DNA of 64,000 bases from Lyophyllum atratum (lineage: Eukaryota > Basidiomycota > Agaricomycetes > Agaricales > Lyophyllaceae). This document shows, in pieces, positions 43,401-51,867 of this stretch. Location of the stretch: positions 868,001-932,000 of the forward strand of contig JACGCN010000004.1 in the NCBI GenBank assembly GCA_014905825.1, in the 5' to 3' direction. The translations under genes were made by a program, and so were the position numbers. The notes beneath the pieces were generated by a model. That model did no database searches, was not told the origin of the DNA, and worked only from the letters and a program-made list of their open reading frames with translations. Position 1 is the stretch's first letter. Each line of letters begins with the position of its first letter.

Positions 43401-45435
43401 AATTTCTTGATACATGTCCTGTCTCACCACAGTTGAAGCACTTATTCTGAGCGCGCAACTCATCCTTCTCTTTCTGCGAGAGATGTGGACGTGATCGATT
43501 ATCACTGTTTCTGGGTCCTGATCCGTTTGGTTTTGCCTTTGAGTCATACTTCTGGCTGCTTGACCCCGGCTTGTTATGACCGGAATCATTTGAACGCGAC
43601 TGTTCATTTTTATTGTCGTGATTACGACCTTCAGGTTTGTTCGATTGATATCGGTGGCCAGACTGATTTTGATAAGTCCCCTTTGCATTGGCACCGCCAC
43701 TATTGGCAGTGCTATTGTCTGTTTTCCTCCCAGAGCGTTGAGGTCCAACTTCAACTGCTTCAGCAATTTCGTTGATCTCCGCTGCTTTCACTACTGCGGA
43801 CCATTTCGACGTCTCTGGGTTGAGACGGTCTTTCCACAGGGCCTTCTGCAATGCTGGTCTTAGACCATACCATAGCTTGTTCACGCGTTCACGCTTGTCG
43901 GCGAACCCGATGGTTGTGAAGAGCTCATTCAGGTCAGATACAAATTCCTTGACACTACGCTCGTTCTGATAGCATCGTTTCAGCTTCTTGCGTTGTTGGG
44001 ACCGGAAGTCTACAGGGAAACAGTAGTCGAATAGCTTCTCAAAGAAAGTGCGTAGTTTCCATTTCTCTGGGTTGTACGAGACCTCACGTGTGTAGAAGGT
44101 ATACGCTTTATCCTCCAGGAAATTCGCGATCACGGCTACATGGCGCTTGGGAGCGACGCGGCCGTCTGTGACGTAGGCCGTGCTTTGGGTCAGGAATCGG
44201 TGGAAGATTTGGGTGTCGGCCACGCCTTTATATTTCTCTGGGGGAGTCGGGCGAATCAAGGTTCGTTTCGACTTCTTATTCTTCTTGTTCGAAGATTTCT
44301 TCTTACGCCTTCTAGCCGGCACGCTGCCACTGGACGAATCAGAAGACGTGGACGAGTCATCGCCGCTGCTCGAGGAGTTAGAACCATCTGACGGCGGGGA
44401 ACCCGCTCCATCGTCCGATTCTGAGCTTGAAGAGCTCGATGACGATTTATCCGAATCCGTCGAGTCCTTGCGACGTTTCTTAGCCTCGACATTCTTGAAG
44501 GCCTTGCCTAAGAAACTCTTGGCGGCTATCTGCGTGCTAGGACGCATGTCCTTCTCATTCGGTACGTGGTCCTTGTTCTTTGCTTCCCTGCCTTGTTTAC
44601 GAGAGTTCTGCTTCCTTAGCATTTTTAATTCAGCTCGTAAACTTTCAAGTTCATTTCGTAGTTCGGTCTCAACTACAGCTGATGTCAGAGTTTCATTCAC
44701 AGGTGCTGGTTCAACAGGGGTGGCCGCTCTCGACGCGTATTCGTCTAAGGCAGCCTGCTGCGCCGCGGTATCTAATTCCTCGCCAGGAATTCCGGCGGCA
44801 CCCCAATTCGTGGGGTCTACGTTCTTTCCCTTGGAGGGGCCTTCTCCTCGGGAGGCGGGACGCTCATTGGCCCGAGCGTGGGTCCGCGTAGCTTGCTCTC
44901 GCTTTCGGAGCAAGTCGTTCTGGGCCGAGGTAAGATTCCCTTCGGCCCTTCTGACGGTGTCAGCTTGTGATTCAGACAGCTGGTTTTCTCCCAGGCTCCT
45001 AGCCCGGGGTCGACGACGGGAGACGGTGAACCATTCACCGCCATCAGCGTGGAGGGGTCGGCCTAGCTTGGCAATGGCTTCGGCTTGGCGACGCTCTTCC
45101 TCGCGCGTCTCATCCCAGGACATCATCGCACGTCGGGCTCGCTCGGCCAATATGTCATTCAGGTTCGGAACGGCACGTGGGGTCTCCTCAGCACGAGGGT
45201 TACGCGGCGGGGAAGCACCGGGACTCGAGGCAACCACACTGCTATAGGACCGAGCAGGTGGAGCGTCGGAAATGGGCGCTTCGGAAAGCTCAGATGCGTC
45301 CATAACGGAGTGGGCCTCGTTGGAATTAACCTCGGCAAAGGATTCAGTGACGGGAGATATGCCCGTCTCCAACGTGTTACCATTGGAGGCGACGGCGGAA
45401 GGGCGGAGACGAAGATTATAACGGATAGAAGACAT
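37429..45435 (-). CDS. Gag-Pol polyprotein with chromodomain and extra C-terminal region (about 2,668 residues)
   Basis: One uninterrupted frame starts at ATG 45435 (MSSIRYNLRLRPSAV). Approximate residue positions: Gag-like region to 660; zinc knuckle CFNCGETGHVSRNC near 665; aspartic protease ALIDSGSLGDF near 1042; reverse transcriptase with YLDD near 1360; RNase H with VITDG near 1510 and YTDHQAL. The integrase zinc region (H-x4-H ... CESCMTC) is near 1825-1870, with core D,D35E in GIDFVGPL, ISDRDPLF and DGSTERANRT. A chromodomain-like WAVDSILAHTG with FKIKWKSGDITWLP lies near 2200. The last 337 residues, from an internal Met at 38442, form an extra region with a helical QxxR-rich segment and an RS-rich part. 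Gag and Pol are fused without a frameshift, so processing must rely on the protease. Confidence 0.93.
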   Translation of the reverse strand: MSSIRYNLRLRPSAVASNGNTLETGISPVTESFAEVNSNEAHSVMDASELSEAPISDAPPARSYSSVVASSPGASPPRNPRAEETPRAVPNLNDILAERARRAMMSWDETREEERRQAEAIAKLGRPLHADGGEWFTVSRRRPRARSLGENQLSESQADTVRRAEGNLTSAQNDLLRKREQATRTHARANERPASRGEGPSKGKNVDPTNWGAAGIPGEELDTAAQQAALDEYASRAATPVEPAPVNETLTSAVVETELRNELESLRAELKMLRKQNSRKQGREAKNKDHVPNEKDMRPSTQIAAKSFLGKAFKNVEAKKRRKDSTDSDKSSSSSSSSESDDGAGSPPSDGSNSSSSGDDSSTSSDSSSGSVPARRRKKKSSNKKNKKSKRTLIRPTPPEKYKGVADTQIFHRFLTQSTAYVTDGRVAPKRHVAVIANFLEDKAYTFYTREVSYNPEKWKLRTFFEKLFDYCFPVDFRSQQRKKLKRCYQNERSVKEFVSDLNELFTTIGFADKRERVNKLWYGLRPALQKALWKDRLNPETSKWSAVVKAAEINEIAEAVEVGPQRSGRKTDNSTANSGGANAKGTYQNQSGHRYQSNKPEGRNHDNKNEQSRSNDSGHNKPGSSSQKYDSKAKPNGSGPRNSDNRSRPHLSQKEKDELRAQNKCFNCGETGHVSRNCRLNQNVTSKTNGPPGISNFSMEMIEDTERLRSLANTTQSIESIELGMMGPHDDFESLGSEQRYKGKRYQGCMGDPLACRAVKELTLDQPYPGDHGPEMEDRFFAYRVEGGCHLIMDHMRDTEWDFEDIFIPSGFLEEGAFDVALWYSKQLARIHNKHGDDAYWKTPCDREYEPVRNPLEVRAEHVLVSGVPYPGDEVNAGEWGPTRFEVWKDHTNPDLHCVYDKALDFLRAIPTDCLRNERFNLVGWYWKQLRHAYLSIHAAFEPDYADPYSVRSLEDLSEDEHEMRWVEELINDVIDEAEIPQRISLTENDFGFHIIELFGQQVRPGTLPALQRNTVSARDATRTIPRPIVVVVTINGHPARALIDSGSLGDFMSANLAQQLGVEKVQLEKPLVVQLAVQGSRSKVNYGGRVKFTYQEIDEQRYFDICNISSYDIILGTPFLFQHKVTYGINPPRVVIGAPTAEPLRGDGTVTLASRAMEVYDENLDKVRNQLMQYAATICCDNIADMEFPPLRAINHRIPLKDVSKVYHWRPSKCPEALRPQWQEKRDAYLKTGRWQISTASSSAPMMFIYKPGTDKMRSVYDLRERNNNTEKVASPLPVMDAVLRRAAAHTYISALDLLNMFDCIRIWPEEVWKTCSNTPDGNMVSHVVQMGDCNAPTTAQALMNHIFAPYIGRFLDVYLDDIIIYSNSLAEHVKHVTLVIDILRKEKFYLNNSKLQFLVPELNILGRIIDKDGIRMDPHKVDALVNWKTPTNRDLLRGFLGVASFLADDIDRVRIPMGILHAVTGDTVPFRWDYTLQRAFEDVKSLAVTCKGHHRRPLQYGVDKPPINVITDGCITGIAGVISQGEDWRQARVAAFFSAKLNSAQQNYPIHEIEMLAGVETMLRHRDILQGTHFRWYTDHQALIHLLKQKNLSGRQARWIEKIADFDFEVIYVPGAENILSDALSRLYSNDKPGTVRARSEYTYHDVVDNDDIGTHLISMPLLVGLEGEMANKQPTRRRRKEIPDADTGRPETSKEFAARMKDHITINGPRQLINEPVAAPQPESSPSNSQAQAITDYDDERLPATLVDVVNNTQPGIDIAELIRNKYGNDTDFKPIVLKPKEFRNFETENGLMFLRLQDKKVLCIPNVTVQGRSIRETIISEAHSLLAHLGARKTLAYLRDHVWWKDMVHNVETYCESCMTCKHSKPSNQKPYGLLNPLAVPSRPWEAIGIDFVGPLPESKDRDAQYDSITVVIDLLTAMVHLIPSRTNYTAKNVAELVFAEIYKLHGLPKAIISDRDPLFTSVFWTHLHALVGTSLRMSSAYHPESDGSTERANRTVGQMLRQCIGPKQKDWVTKLPAIEFAINMARSQSTGYAPFFLNYGRMPRSLIWDNADQSEYPGVRVFAQRLKSAIMAAHDSVIAARVKQTRTANRKRQPAPFKENEMVYLSTKNISFAKQGLARKLVPKYIGPYLITKDFGNNSFKLDLPSALKQRGIHDVFHASLLKPHIPNDDRLFPGREHNQVSTEFEDPGHEWAVDSILAHTGSGTNAIFKIKWKSGDITWLPHHAITHLDALPAYLELQEVKSIGALPEGKEDALPDDPQVLLGSMQIEIDVDDLDNFSMQEAQDKWYENVYLPTILNACSISSNLDDPSTPSYRPSTPPTIPIIMSNTSTFNPDFRLIRKERNGRYTMLDNEGVPLRSLEAAQLRSFLHFDAAIRVGKRPLVPVGFRTFRDSFDHEPIAEQRLVRWTGGHWEVPATSAPSYIDLAVPLERHDEEALRQMKVIIDLEDKVEALEAQQRTEGRNKQRQQEAINERRARKRLGLAAAPRGRGGHNHDGHRSRPFHAREDSPVRSTRAHGSRPYSPPRMSSPTPRTRRYPSYDRSRSRTRSRSLTPTQYQDGDMNVDIQDAEHGNMNDMDLNMQLAQSDPSHVAAAIAEAFHAAGGTQATASGAPSTSGTGAFPPVGVATAAQYPKITKSRAASPKDDADVPNADVGSSIEQPAE

Positions 45436-45567
45436 ACTAACAGATAACAAAAAATTCGTCGTTGAGTCGGGGGTCCTTGTTGATCAGACGAGGAGGGTTC
45501 CGGGTAGGCAACGACGATAAAGAGACAAGTAGTTTAGAGAATAGAGTGGGTTTTTGAGTTCAAAATA

Positions 45568-45915
45568 TGTGGAGGAAGCGTGACGTGACGGTCAAAGTTC
45601 CTGCACACGAGGGAAAAAGGTTTAGAGGACACTCGAAAAGAACTGGTGTAAAGCCACTGTATTTCAAGTATCGCTACAGTACTACGTGTTGGATAGCTGT
45701 ACTTATAGGTAATGTGGATGAATGATAAGTAAGCTATTGGTAACCATTGATAACTGAACAAGGGGGGCAATGGTAGCTAAAGGAAGTATACGAGAAGGAA
45801 GGTGACGAGTATGTATGAAAGCTAGAAGACATGGAGGAGAAGGAATGTTATGCGCTACGGTCTTCGTTGTATGCTGGAGCGGCGTGGACGTCGTCACGGT
45901 CACGGTCCCGCGACA
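45568..45915 (-). repeat. 5' LTR (348 bp)
   Basis: This copy is upstream of the Gag-Pol ORF in element orientation; the leader between it and ATG 45435 is 132 nt. It appears identical to the left copy. Confidence 0.95.
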
Positions 45916-45920
45916 ATAAT
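45916..45920. repeat. Target-site duplication, right copy (ATAAT)
   Basis: ATAAT follows the right LTR and matches 37044-37048. Confidence 0.93.
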
Positions 45921-46313
45921 GAGGTTGTTCACTCTGATGCCAAGGACTCAAGAACCTGTAATAGTATCGCGAGGTCTACTGGAATTCATGCAGTTATTCG
46001 CGAATGTACTCTACGTCGCATTATTTTGAGTTGCCCAGCCTTGAGGAGAGTTTGCGGGAAGAAACGACGAGAATTAATGAACTTTCACACCGGGGTGGTG
46101 TTGTCAAAGCGTCGCACAGCCTCTATCCAAAACATAGAGTTAACTAAAACAAACTAGGGATAAAATCCCGTATTCTGGGAGGTTAATCCTGTAGAGCACG
46201 CATTAACCCTGGCATGAGGCGCCTTGGCCGAGTAGAAAACACGGCGAGGGAGACTCGTAGCAAACTTAGGACCACGACTGAAGAGCGGCATCGAATAGTG
46301 GTATTAGAAGGTA
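45921..46313. other. Former VMA3 upstream region, now separated by the retrotransposon
   Basis: This is the continuation of the intergenic space between VMA3 and the uL6m gene. No gene is seen. Before insertion it would have abutted position 37043, about 124 bp from the VMA3 start codon. Confidence 0.5.
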
Positions 46314-47012
46314 TTACTTTTTCTTGACGCTCTTTATTCTAATCTGTTCGTTCCCAATGAAAATGCCCTACGAGCCAACAAAGTCAGCTCGACGTTCACC
46401 ATACAAACTGAAAGCACGACTCACTTTCCCCTTGTAAGGTTCAGGCTTCCTATAACTCCGAACTTTTGCAGCGAACAATCCCAGGAGATGCTTGTCCGTA
46501 CACGCCAGGGTGATTTTCGTCGGTGACGGCACCTCCGCCTTGATATGCGTCGGTATAGGCACGAACACCGAATGCGAGTACCCAAGCTTCATATTCAGTC
46601 GCTGTCCATTGCCGCCGTCTGCTGTCCCGCGCGGGTCATCCTCCAGCGCCACTCTGTACCCAACACCGACAAGATACAACGGCACGGAAAAACCCTCCGT
46701 CATACCAGTAATGGCATTGAATATGAGCGTCCGTGTCGTGCCCCACATCTGCCGCTGCGCCTTAACCTCAGCATCCTCCACTGAGACCGCCATCACGTTT
46801 TGCTCGGGGAATTCAATCTTCATATACGGCTGGAGGGGCACGGAGGTGGTCCCGAGCGGGCCTGTTATTGAGAGTGTTGTCGATGAGGGAGTAAGGGTGA
46901 CATTGGCGGGAAACTTTATGGGCTCGCGTCCAATGTGCGAGACATGGGCGAGGACGCGTGGTGTGGACGAGAAACAGCGGATAGCCTGCCCCAGCTGTGT
47001 CCGAATAATCAT
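46314..47012 (-). CDS. MRPL6: Mitochondrial ribosomal protein uL6 (MRPL6)
   Basis: This is a large-subunit protein of the mitochondrial ribosome. Two exons (47012-46425, 46367-46314) sum to 642 nt (213 residues). The N terminus MIIRTQLGQAIRCFSSTPRV is an arginine-containing presequence with a CFSSTP cleavage context. The L6 fold follows: HIGREPIKFPANVTL, LSITGPLGTTSVPL, WGTTRTLIFNAITGMTEGF, VGVGYRVALE and MKLGYSHSVFVPIP. The C-terminal signature PEPYKGKGIFIGNEQIRIK is created only by splicing out the 57-nt intron at 46368-46424; without splicing the frame would read through to a different, shorter tail. Confidence 0.93.
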
Positions 47013-47144
47013 GGCCGTCCAAGGAATACAGAACTGTGTTAGGTAAGCAGCTTCCGTTTTCCAAGAACGCGTAAAAATAACAGCGCCAACGCATAGATCG
47101 GACGCGTCGAGGGGATTGCTAATTTATTCCAAAGTATCTAAGGT

Positions 47145-48753
47145 CTACGACAAAGAAGCGCCAACCAACGTAGGAGCAATACAAACGCCATCCTTCGTGC
47201 GGATCTTGTGCACACTCTTTGTCGTGGGGTTGACCCATGCAGCCTCTCGCGACTCCAAAGTGATGAAGCCTGTCATAAGAGTCAGTATAAAACAGGCCAT
47301 AGAAAGGCTCAACTGACCGGGCTGAATAGCCTCGAAGATCTTCTTCTTCGGGTTGAGCTGAGGGAGTGGTGTGCCGTCTAAGAGAATGATAAGTTGTTGG
47401 TCACACGAAAGAACGACGGATTTACTCTCAAAATCAGGGCCTTCAAAGTATACCCTGTCACCCGGTTGTGCGTTCGCGGGCGGCTGGATAAGCTCAATAC
47501 CTCCCTCCTTTCCGTCCTTTGATGTCGCCTTTTCAGGATTCAATAATTAGGCTCTGGAATATGTCCGACAGAAGATAACTCACACATAGAACCATGGCGA
47601 AGCTCTTCACTCCACGCATGCTGGCGGGCTTCAGGTTACACACCGCAACGAGGAACTTGTCCCGCATATCCTCGATTGGAATGTAGTTAACCAGTCCCGA
47701 CACGACAGTCCTCGGACCTGTTTCCTCCCCGATGTCGATTTGCTGTAAAGTCGTAATCAGTTCAGTCACATCATACAGAGTAAGATGCAGCCTATAAACC
47801 TACCTCAACGTAAAGGCCATCCGCATCAGGATGCTTCATGACTGTTGATGCAATGCTTAAAAGCGTGCTCGGTAGTAAAAGACACTTCACTTACTGTCAA
47901 CAATACGGCCAACACGGAGGTCGATCATAGACGGCACAGGCTCTCCCTCGTCAGCCGCTGGCGCCTTTCCACCCCCGGCAGCCTTCTTCTTTCCAGAATC
48001 CTCAGCAGCCGCACCCTTGTTCTTTTCCTTTTTCTCCTTCTTCGGTGCCTTCTCCGACGGCGCAGCTGCGGCGGGCGTCTCCACTGCCGCCTTCTCAGCC
48101 TCAGCAGCAGCTGGCTTCTTCTCTTTCTTCTTCACGGGCTCGGCTTTCCGTTCGGGTTTCGGTGCATCCTCGAGATCGAATGCAACAAGGTCAAAGGACG
48201 GGCTCAGAGTATCTGCCGAGGTACGGACGGCGGGCAAGGATTGGATGTGGTCGAAGAAACGCGTTAGCGTGGGGAGGGCGTAGTATTGTGGAGGTTGAAG
48301 TTTTGACTAGCCACTGAAGCGATCAATGCGTGTCCTGGGTATGTATACACGGTGACATACGAAGTAAGGGTGCAGGGCACCATATATGGCGACATCTGCA
48401 GCGGTTAGATGGTTACTGACAAGGTATGTCCGGGGTAGAAGAGTGGTATTCAAGTCCTGGGTCAAATCCTCGTTATTGACTCAGAAATTCAACCTCAATT
48501 CAACTACACCACATACCTGGATATTGACTTCACTGGTGACATCGGCATGTCCTGCTTTCTCGATCCACTCTGCCACCTCCGTCTGGTCTTTTTCGGTCTG
48601 CCCGACATGTCGCGTGCCGTTCTCTGTGACAGCGACGACGAGTTCCTTGATGGGCGTGTTCAATTTCGAGACGGCGGCGTGGAAGGACATCGCAGGTGGT
48701 GATGATCTAGACAATCTTGGAAGGAATCGATGAAGGCGAGTCAGGATGCTCAT
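47145..48753 (-). CDS. ARC1: Arc1/AIMP1-like tRNA-binding cofactor (GST-like + EMAPII domain)
   Basis: Arc1-type proteins bind tRNA and deliver it to aminoacyl-tRNA synthetases. An N-terminal GST-like helical region (LNTPIKELVVAVTENGTRHV, then LVSNHLTAADVAIYGALHPYF and YYALPTLTRFFDHIQSLPAV) precedes a Lys/Ala-rich linker (EPVKKKEKKPAAAEAEK). The OB-fold tRNA-binding domain comes last: PSMIDLRVGRIVDSKKHPDA, IGEETGPRTVVSGLVNYIP, VAVCNLKPASMRGVKSFAMV, ANAQPGDRVYF and KSVHKIRTKDGVCIAPTLVG. The start is ATG 48753; a second in-frame ATG at 48690 begins directly at the GST-like region. The exon join near 48480-48540 is approximate. Confidence 0.87.
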
Positions 48754-49244
48754 TTTTGGCTGCAAGATTCTGTGTGCACGTGATAGGCGGTTCTGGCGAT
48801 GGGTCCGCGGGCGATCTTTAAATGGGTATGGGCAATTGAGGTGGGATTGAAACTCCGCCACGATATTTTCCCAAAACGGACGCTCAGCCAAAGTCGCGAC
48901 CTCCCACCGCGCGAACTGTAATAATGGGAATGAGACACGCGACCTATACCGTTCTTTCACGGGATAGGAATAGAATCTCATTTCATTTGTAACTAACAAA
49001 AAACATTATCGAAATTCACGTTGCGACATATGAATCTACTCATAAAATCAGTTCTATACGACGAATTTCCCGATTTTTTTTTGTTAGTTACAAATCAAAT
49101 GATAAAATACACCTAACCCGCGCTTGTCTGGGGTCAAAGAGGTGCTGTGCCGAGATGCCAAAGGTCCAATGAATACCTGTATGGTGGCCTTGAGAAACAA
49201 CTGTAAACATTGCCGACGCGTCGCGCTTCCTGCTCTAATTGACG
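48754..49244. other. Intergenic with a hairpin element
   Basis: No gene is seen. The inverted repeat at 48979-49101 is listed separately. Confidence 0.4.
48979..49101. repeat. Inverted-repeat hairpin, MITE-like (123 bp)
   Basis: Left arm ATTTGTAACTAACAAAAAA (48985-49003) is the exact reverse complement of 49077-49095. With one mismatch the arms extend to 25 bp (48979-49003 and 49077-49101). The 73-bp interior is A/T-rich and itself partly complementary near the arms (CGAAATTC against GAATTTCC). No clear target duplication is visible. It could be a tiny MITE, or a bidirectional transcript-end structure. Confidence 0.6.
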
Positions 49245-49588
49245 ATGACGGTCGCCAATCCCGATCTTCAATTGGATTGGCGTATCAGATATAGTGCAAT
49301 CTCTCCTATCGAGAAGGAAAACAGCGCTCCGGCGGAGCCGTCAACGTTGCCAGTCATCCCAAACGGAAAACAAGCTCGAAGTGACCGTGTCACCGTGAAA
49401 CCAAGGACCACCTTCTCCAGGCGGCAGACGCGTCGTACCTCGAACACGAGTGTGGTGGAGACCCATCAACGACTATAGAAGGCTTCAAAGACCATGCAGA
49501 AGGTGAGGATTCCGCTGTAGAGTGCACAGTAGCTGATCTTGATGGATATGACGAGGGAGTTGACTCAGAGGATGATTATTATCAGTAA
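49245..49588 (+). CDS. Possible small acidic protein, two exons, unknown function
   Basis: Exon 1 opens MTVANPDLQLDWRIRYSAIS and reaches EPSTLP. A donor at CCA|GTCATC and an acceptor at TCTCCAG| (68-nt intron) join it in frame to AADASYLEHECGGDPSTTIE. The protein then ends with an acidic tail (VADLDGYDEGVDSEDDYYQ) and TAA at 49586-49588. The tail composition looks coding. The join is one of several possible, and no family is recognised. Confidence 0.35.
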
Positions 49589-50226
49589 TCACATATATGT
49601 TTTCCTAATACACCTTAATAATGTAAAATAGGTGTCGCCGGAAGGAATTATGTTGCTTGAAGCATGCTATTTGGTGGAATAACGGGAGATTGACGAGACG
49701 TAGGTCGAGCGCGGCGAAATCTGTGATTTGATGGCTTAGTCAGCGAACGATTCTCGCTCCGCCAACTGCCCATACCCAGATCTTATCTCTTGACGACCAC
49801 TATGGGCTACTAAGTAGCACACTGCTAGCACTTATTACATATGCAATGACTCGCGAAGAGCTATCTCCCATCGTAGCGCCACTTGGATTATTTGTATATC
49901 GATCTCGACGCCTGCCCTACCTGCCCACCAGATTCCCCATTGCCTGCTCGGTCCCAGCAGGTATGTAGCGTTACACGTCCACCCGTGACGCCTTGCTGAT
50001 GATTTTCGGTGGGACAATGGACGTTGATATGACTTCTTTACGTTTAACAGGATACTTTGGTGCATGCTTGTTTTCCCCATAGAAGCACCGGAGTCGCCGT
50101 GTTACGAATCTTTCTTTCATAGCCAGTCGAAACTATTTAAGCCGGGACCAAAGAGGGCTACGAGACTGCTAATCGCGTATGCGTTCCGGGGGGGAGGGTC
50201 GTTATCCACACAGTACACATAATTCC
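49589..50226. other. Intergenic upstream of the 2OG oxygenase 3' end
   Basis: No gene supported on either strand. Confidence 0.4.
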
Positions 50227-51671
50227 TCAAGAATCATACTTCCCCTTCCCTCCAGCAAAGTTATTGCCGACCTTACCCATCAAGAAGTCTCCATAAACGA
50301 CAGACTTGCGATATTCAGTTCTTTCTTCTGACTTCTGGAGTCTCAAAGCGGCAGCGAGGGGCATCACATTGGCGTCGAAATTGGGCTCAAAGAAAAACGG
50401 GATCCTGTTCCAGTGGTGGTCAGAGAGCTATAGCCTACAGGTTACATCGGAAAGCACGCACGAGACGCTACCAGAGCTAGGTCAGTGGGGCGTTACGAAA
50501 GGGTAAGTGGCCAGTTCACGCACCGATAATTCGATCCTCGATGAACAACCTGGTGAAGTGTCGACCGATACAAGCCGTTCGTCCAGATCTCCCACACTGC
50601 AGAGGAGGAGCATTAAAGCCTAACACGCTAGTAGCAGTGGCAATCTAGAGACATACTTTCGCCGATATTACAGACGACGCAGCCTGGTATTGGGTCCGCA
50701 TTGATCCACACGCCCGTCTCAGATCCCACTTTGACTACCGAATGCGGGTCTGCCAGTGCCACTGCACCAGGGCGGCTGGAGAATACCTGGAGAGCAGAGG
50801 GCGTGGGATCAGCATATAAGAACCTAAGATACCCGAAATTCAATGTATTTAGGAGTGTGGATGGATTATGGTACATACGTGAGGCAACCGTAGTCTCTGC
50901 CAGTAGGTATTAGCTTTGCAAGGTCGCGTAAATAACGCGTTGCTTACTTGTGAGCACCACACGAGAAGCCATCCTCGTCGTTGGGTAAAGGCGGATATCC
51001 GATGACACGCATCACCCAGAAACTATCGTCGACTTGTTTGCGCAGATCCCACCACTCCTCGGAGGTCATACCGAGTCCTAGCGCCATGCTAAAATGGTGC
51101 CCTCTTAGCTAGAAGAGTCGTCTGGAAAGAGCACAAGTCATACGCCTCCATAACGATTAGTCCCAACGCCTTCATCTTTTCTACCCATTCTTCATACTTG
51201 TCTCTAAACCCAGGGACGGCGGTTGGCCATTGATTTTCGCCCCACACAGGCCGTGTCTTATCCGGGATCTCGACAGGTTTGTAAAAGTCAATGGCTTCGT
51301 GATTATCGGCCTTGCCATTTGTGACGTTCTCCTTCAGCCTCGCATAACCTGAGAGCGTGCGGACTCAGTACCGATAAGAGCATCAACTGAGAATAGGAGA
51401 TTGCACCCCGCGCGTAATCCTGGTTCTTCAACGAGATTTTGTCCTTCTCCTCCTGCGGAAGGTCAAAGAATTGTTTTCCCAAGCTCGCTAGATTCTCCGG
51501 GACCGATGGATCTAGAAAGGTGGAGATATCCAGGTAGAAGAAGCCGTACTCAATGCAAGCCTGATGCAAAGCAGTCGCCGTCGAGGCTCGTAGGGCCTCA
51601 TCTTGCGGGCCTTGGTTAAGAAATGGCGCGATATCTATGATCGGGAGCGCGTTTACTTTCACTGGGGACAT
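50227..51671 (-). CDS. 2-oxoglutarate/Fe(II)-dependent oxygenase (isopenicillin N synthase-like fold)
   Basis: The start is ATG 51671 (MSPVKVNALPIIDIAPFLNQ), the usual DIOX_N opening; an in-frame ATG at 51716 would add 15 residues. DIOX_N blocks: LHQACIEYGFFYLDI and LGKQFFDLPQEEKDKI. The central part has IDFYKPVEIPDKTRPVWGEN and LGLGMTSEEWWDLR. The Fe(II) ligands are the His and Asp of CGAHKDYG and the distal His in RSTLHRVVHRG; the 2-oxoglutarate Arg is in YRVSIPFFFEP. It ends GKVGNNFAGGKGKYDS, TGA at 50227-50229. All cofactor-binding residues are present, so it should be active. Substrate is unknown: this family covers secondary metabolism, gibberellin- and flavonoid-like chemistry, and other roles. 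No biosynthetic cluster surrounds it. Confidence 0.87.
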
Positions 51672-51867
51672 GGGGAGGGCTGTAGGGAGAAGGGAGTAAC
51701 AGGTACCGGATCCCATGAGCCTGCAATCATGTTACTGAGTGCCTGGAAAGGGAATGCGATAAGATACAGTCATGAACTGATAAGATTACGCTGAATGTGA
51801 AAATAGTACTACCTAAACTGAAGTACAACAAGGGATGCAGTAAATGAATTCATGCTCAAGGCGGACT

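Larger units (their letters stand above)
37049..45915 (-). mobile_element. Full-length Ty3/Gypsy LTR retrotransposon with chromodomain (8,867 bp)
   Basis: Two 348-bp LTRs (37049-37396 and 45568-45915) flank an 8,171-bp internal region with one long minus-strand ORF. The LTRs look identical over their full length, start TGT and end ACA, and are bounded by an ATAAT duplication. Domain order Gag - zinc knuckle - protease - reverse transcriptase - RNase H - integrase - chromodomain is that of chromoviruses. The element reads on the minus strand, so its 5' LTR is the right copy. Identical LTRs, an intact ORF and an intact target duplication indicate a very recent insertion and a possibly active copy. 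No canonical TGG primer-binding site follows the 5' LTR; a short purine run (GGAGGG) precedes the 3' LTR. Confidence 0.96.

Noticed and set aside
44180..45247. 355-codon plus-strand open frame opposite the Gag region
   Set aside because: It lies wholly antisense to the intact Gag-Pol ORF and its Ser/Leu/Arg-rich content is the mirror of the coding strand; no domain.
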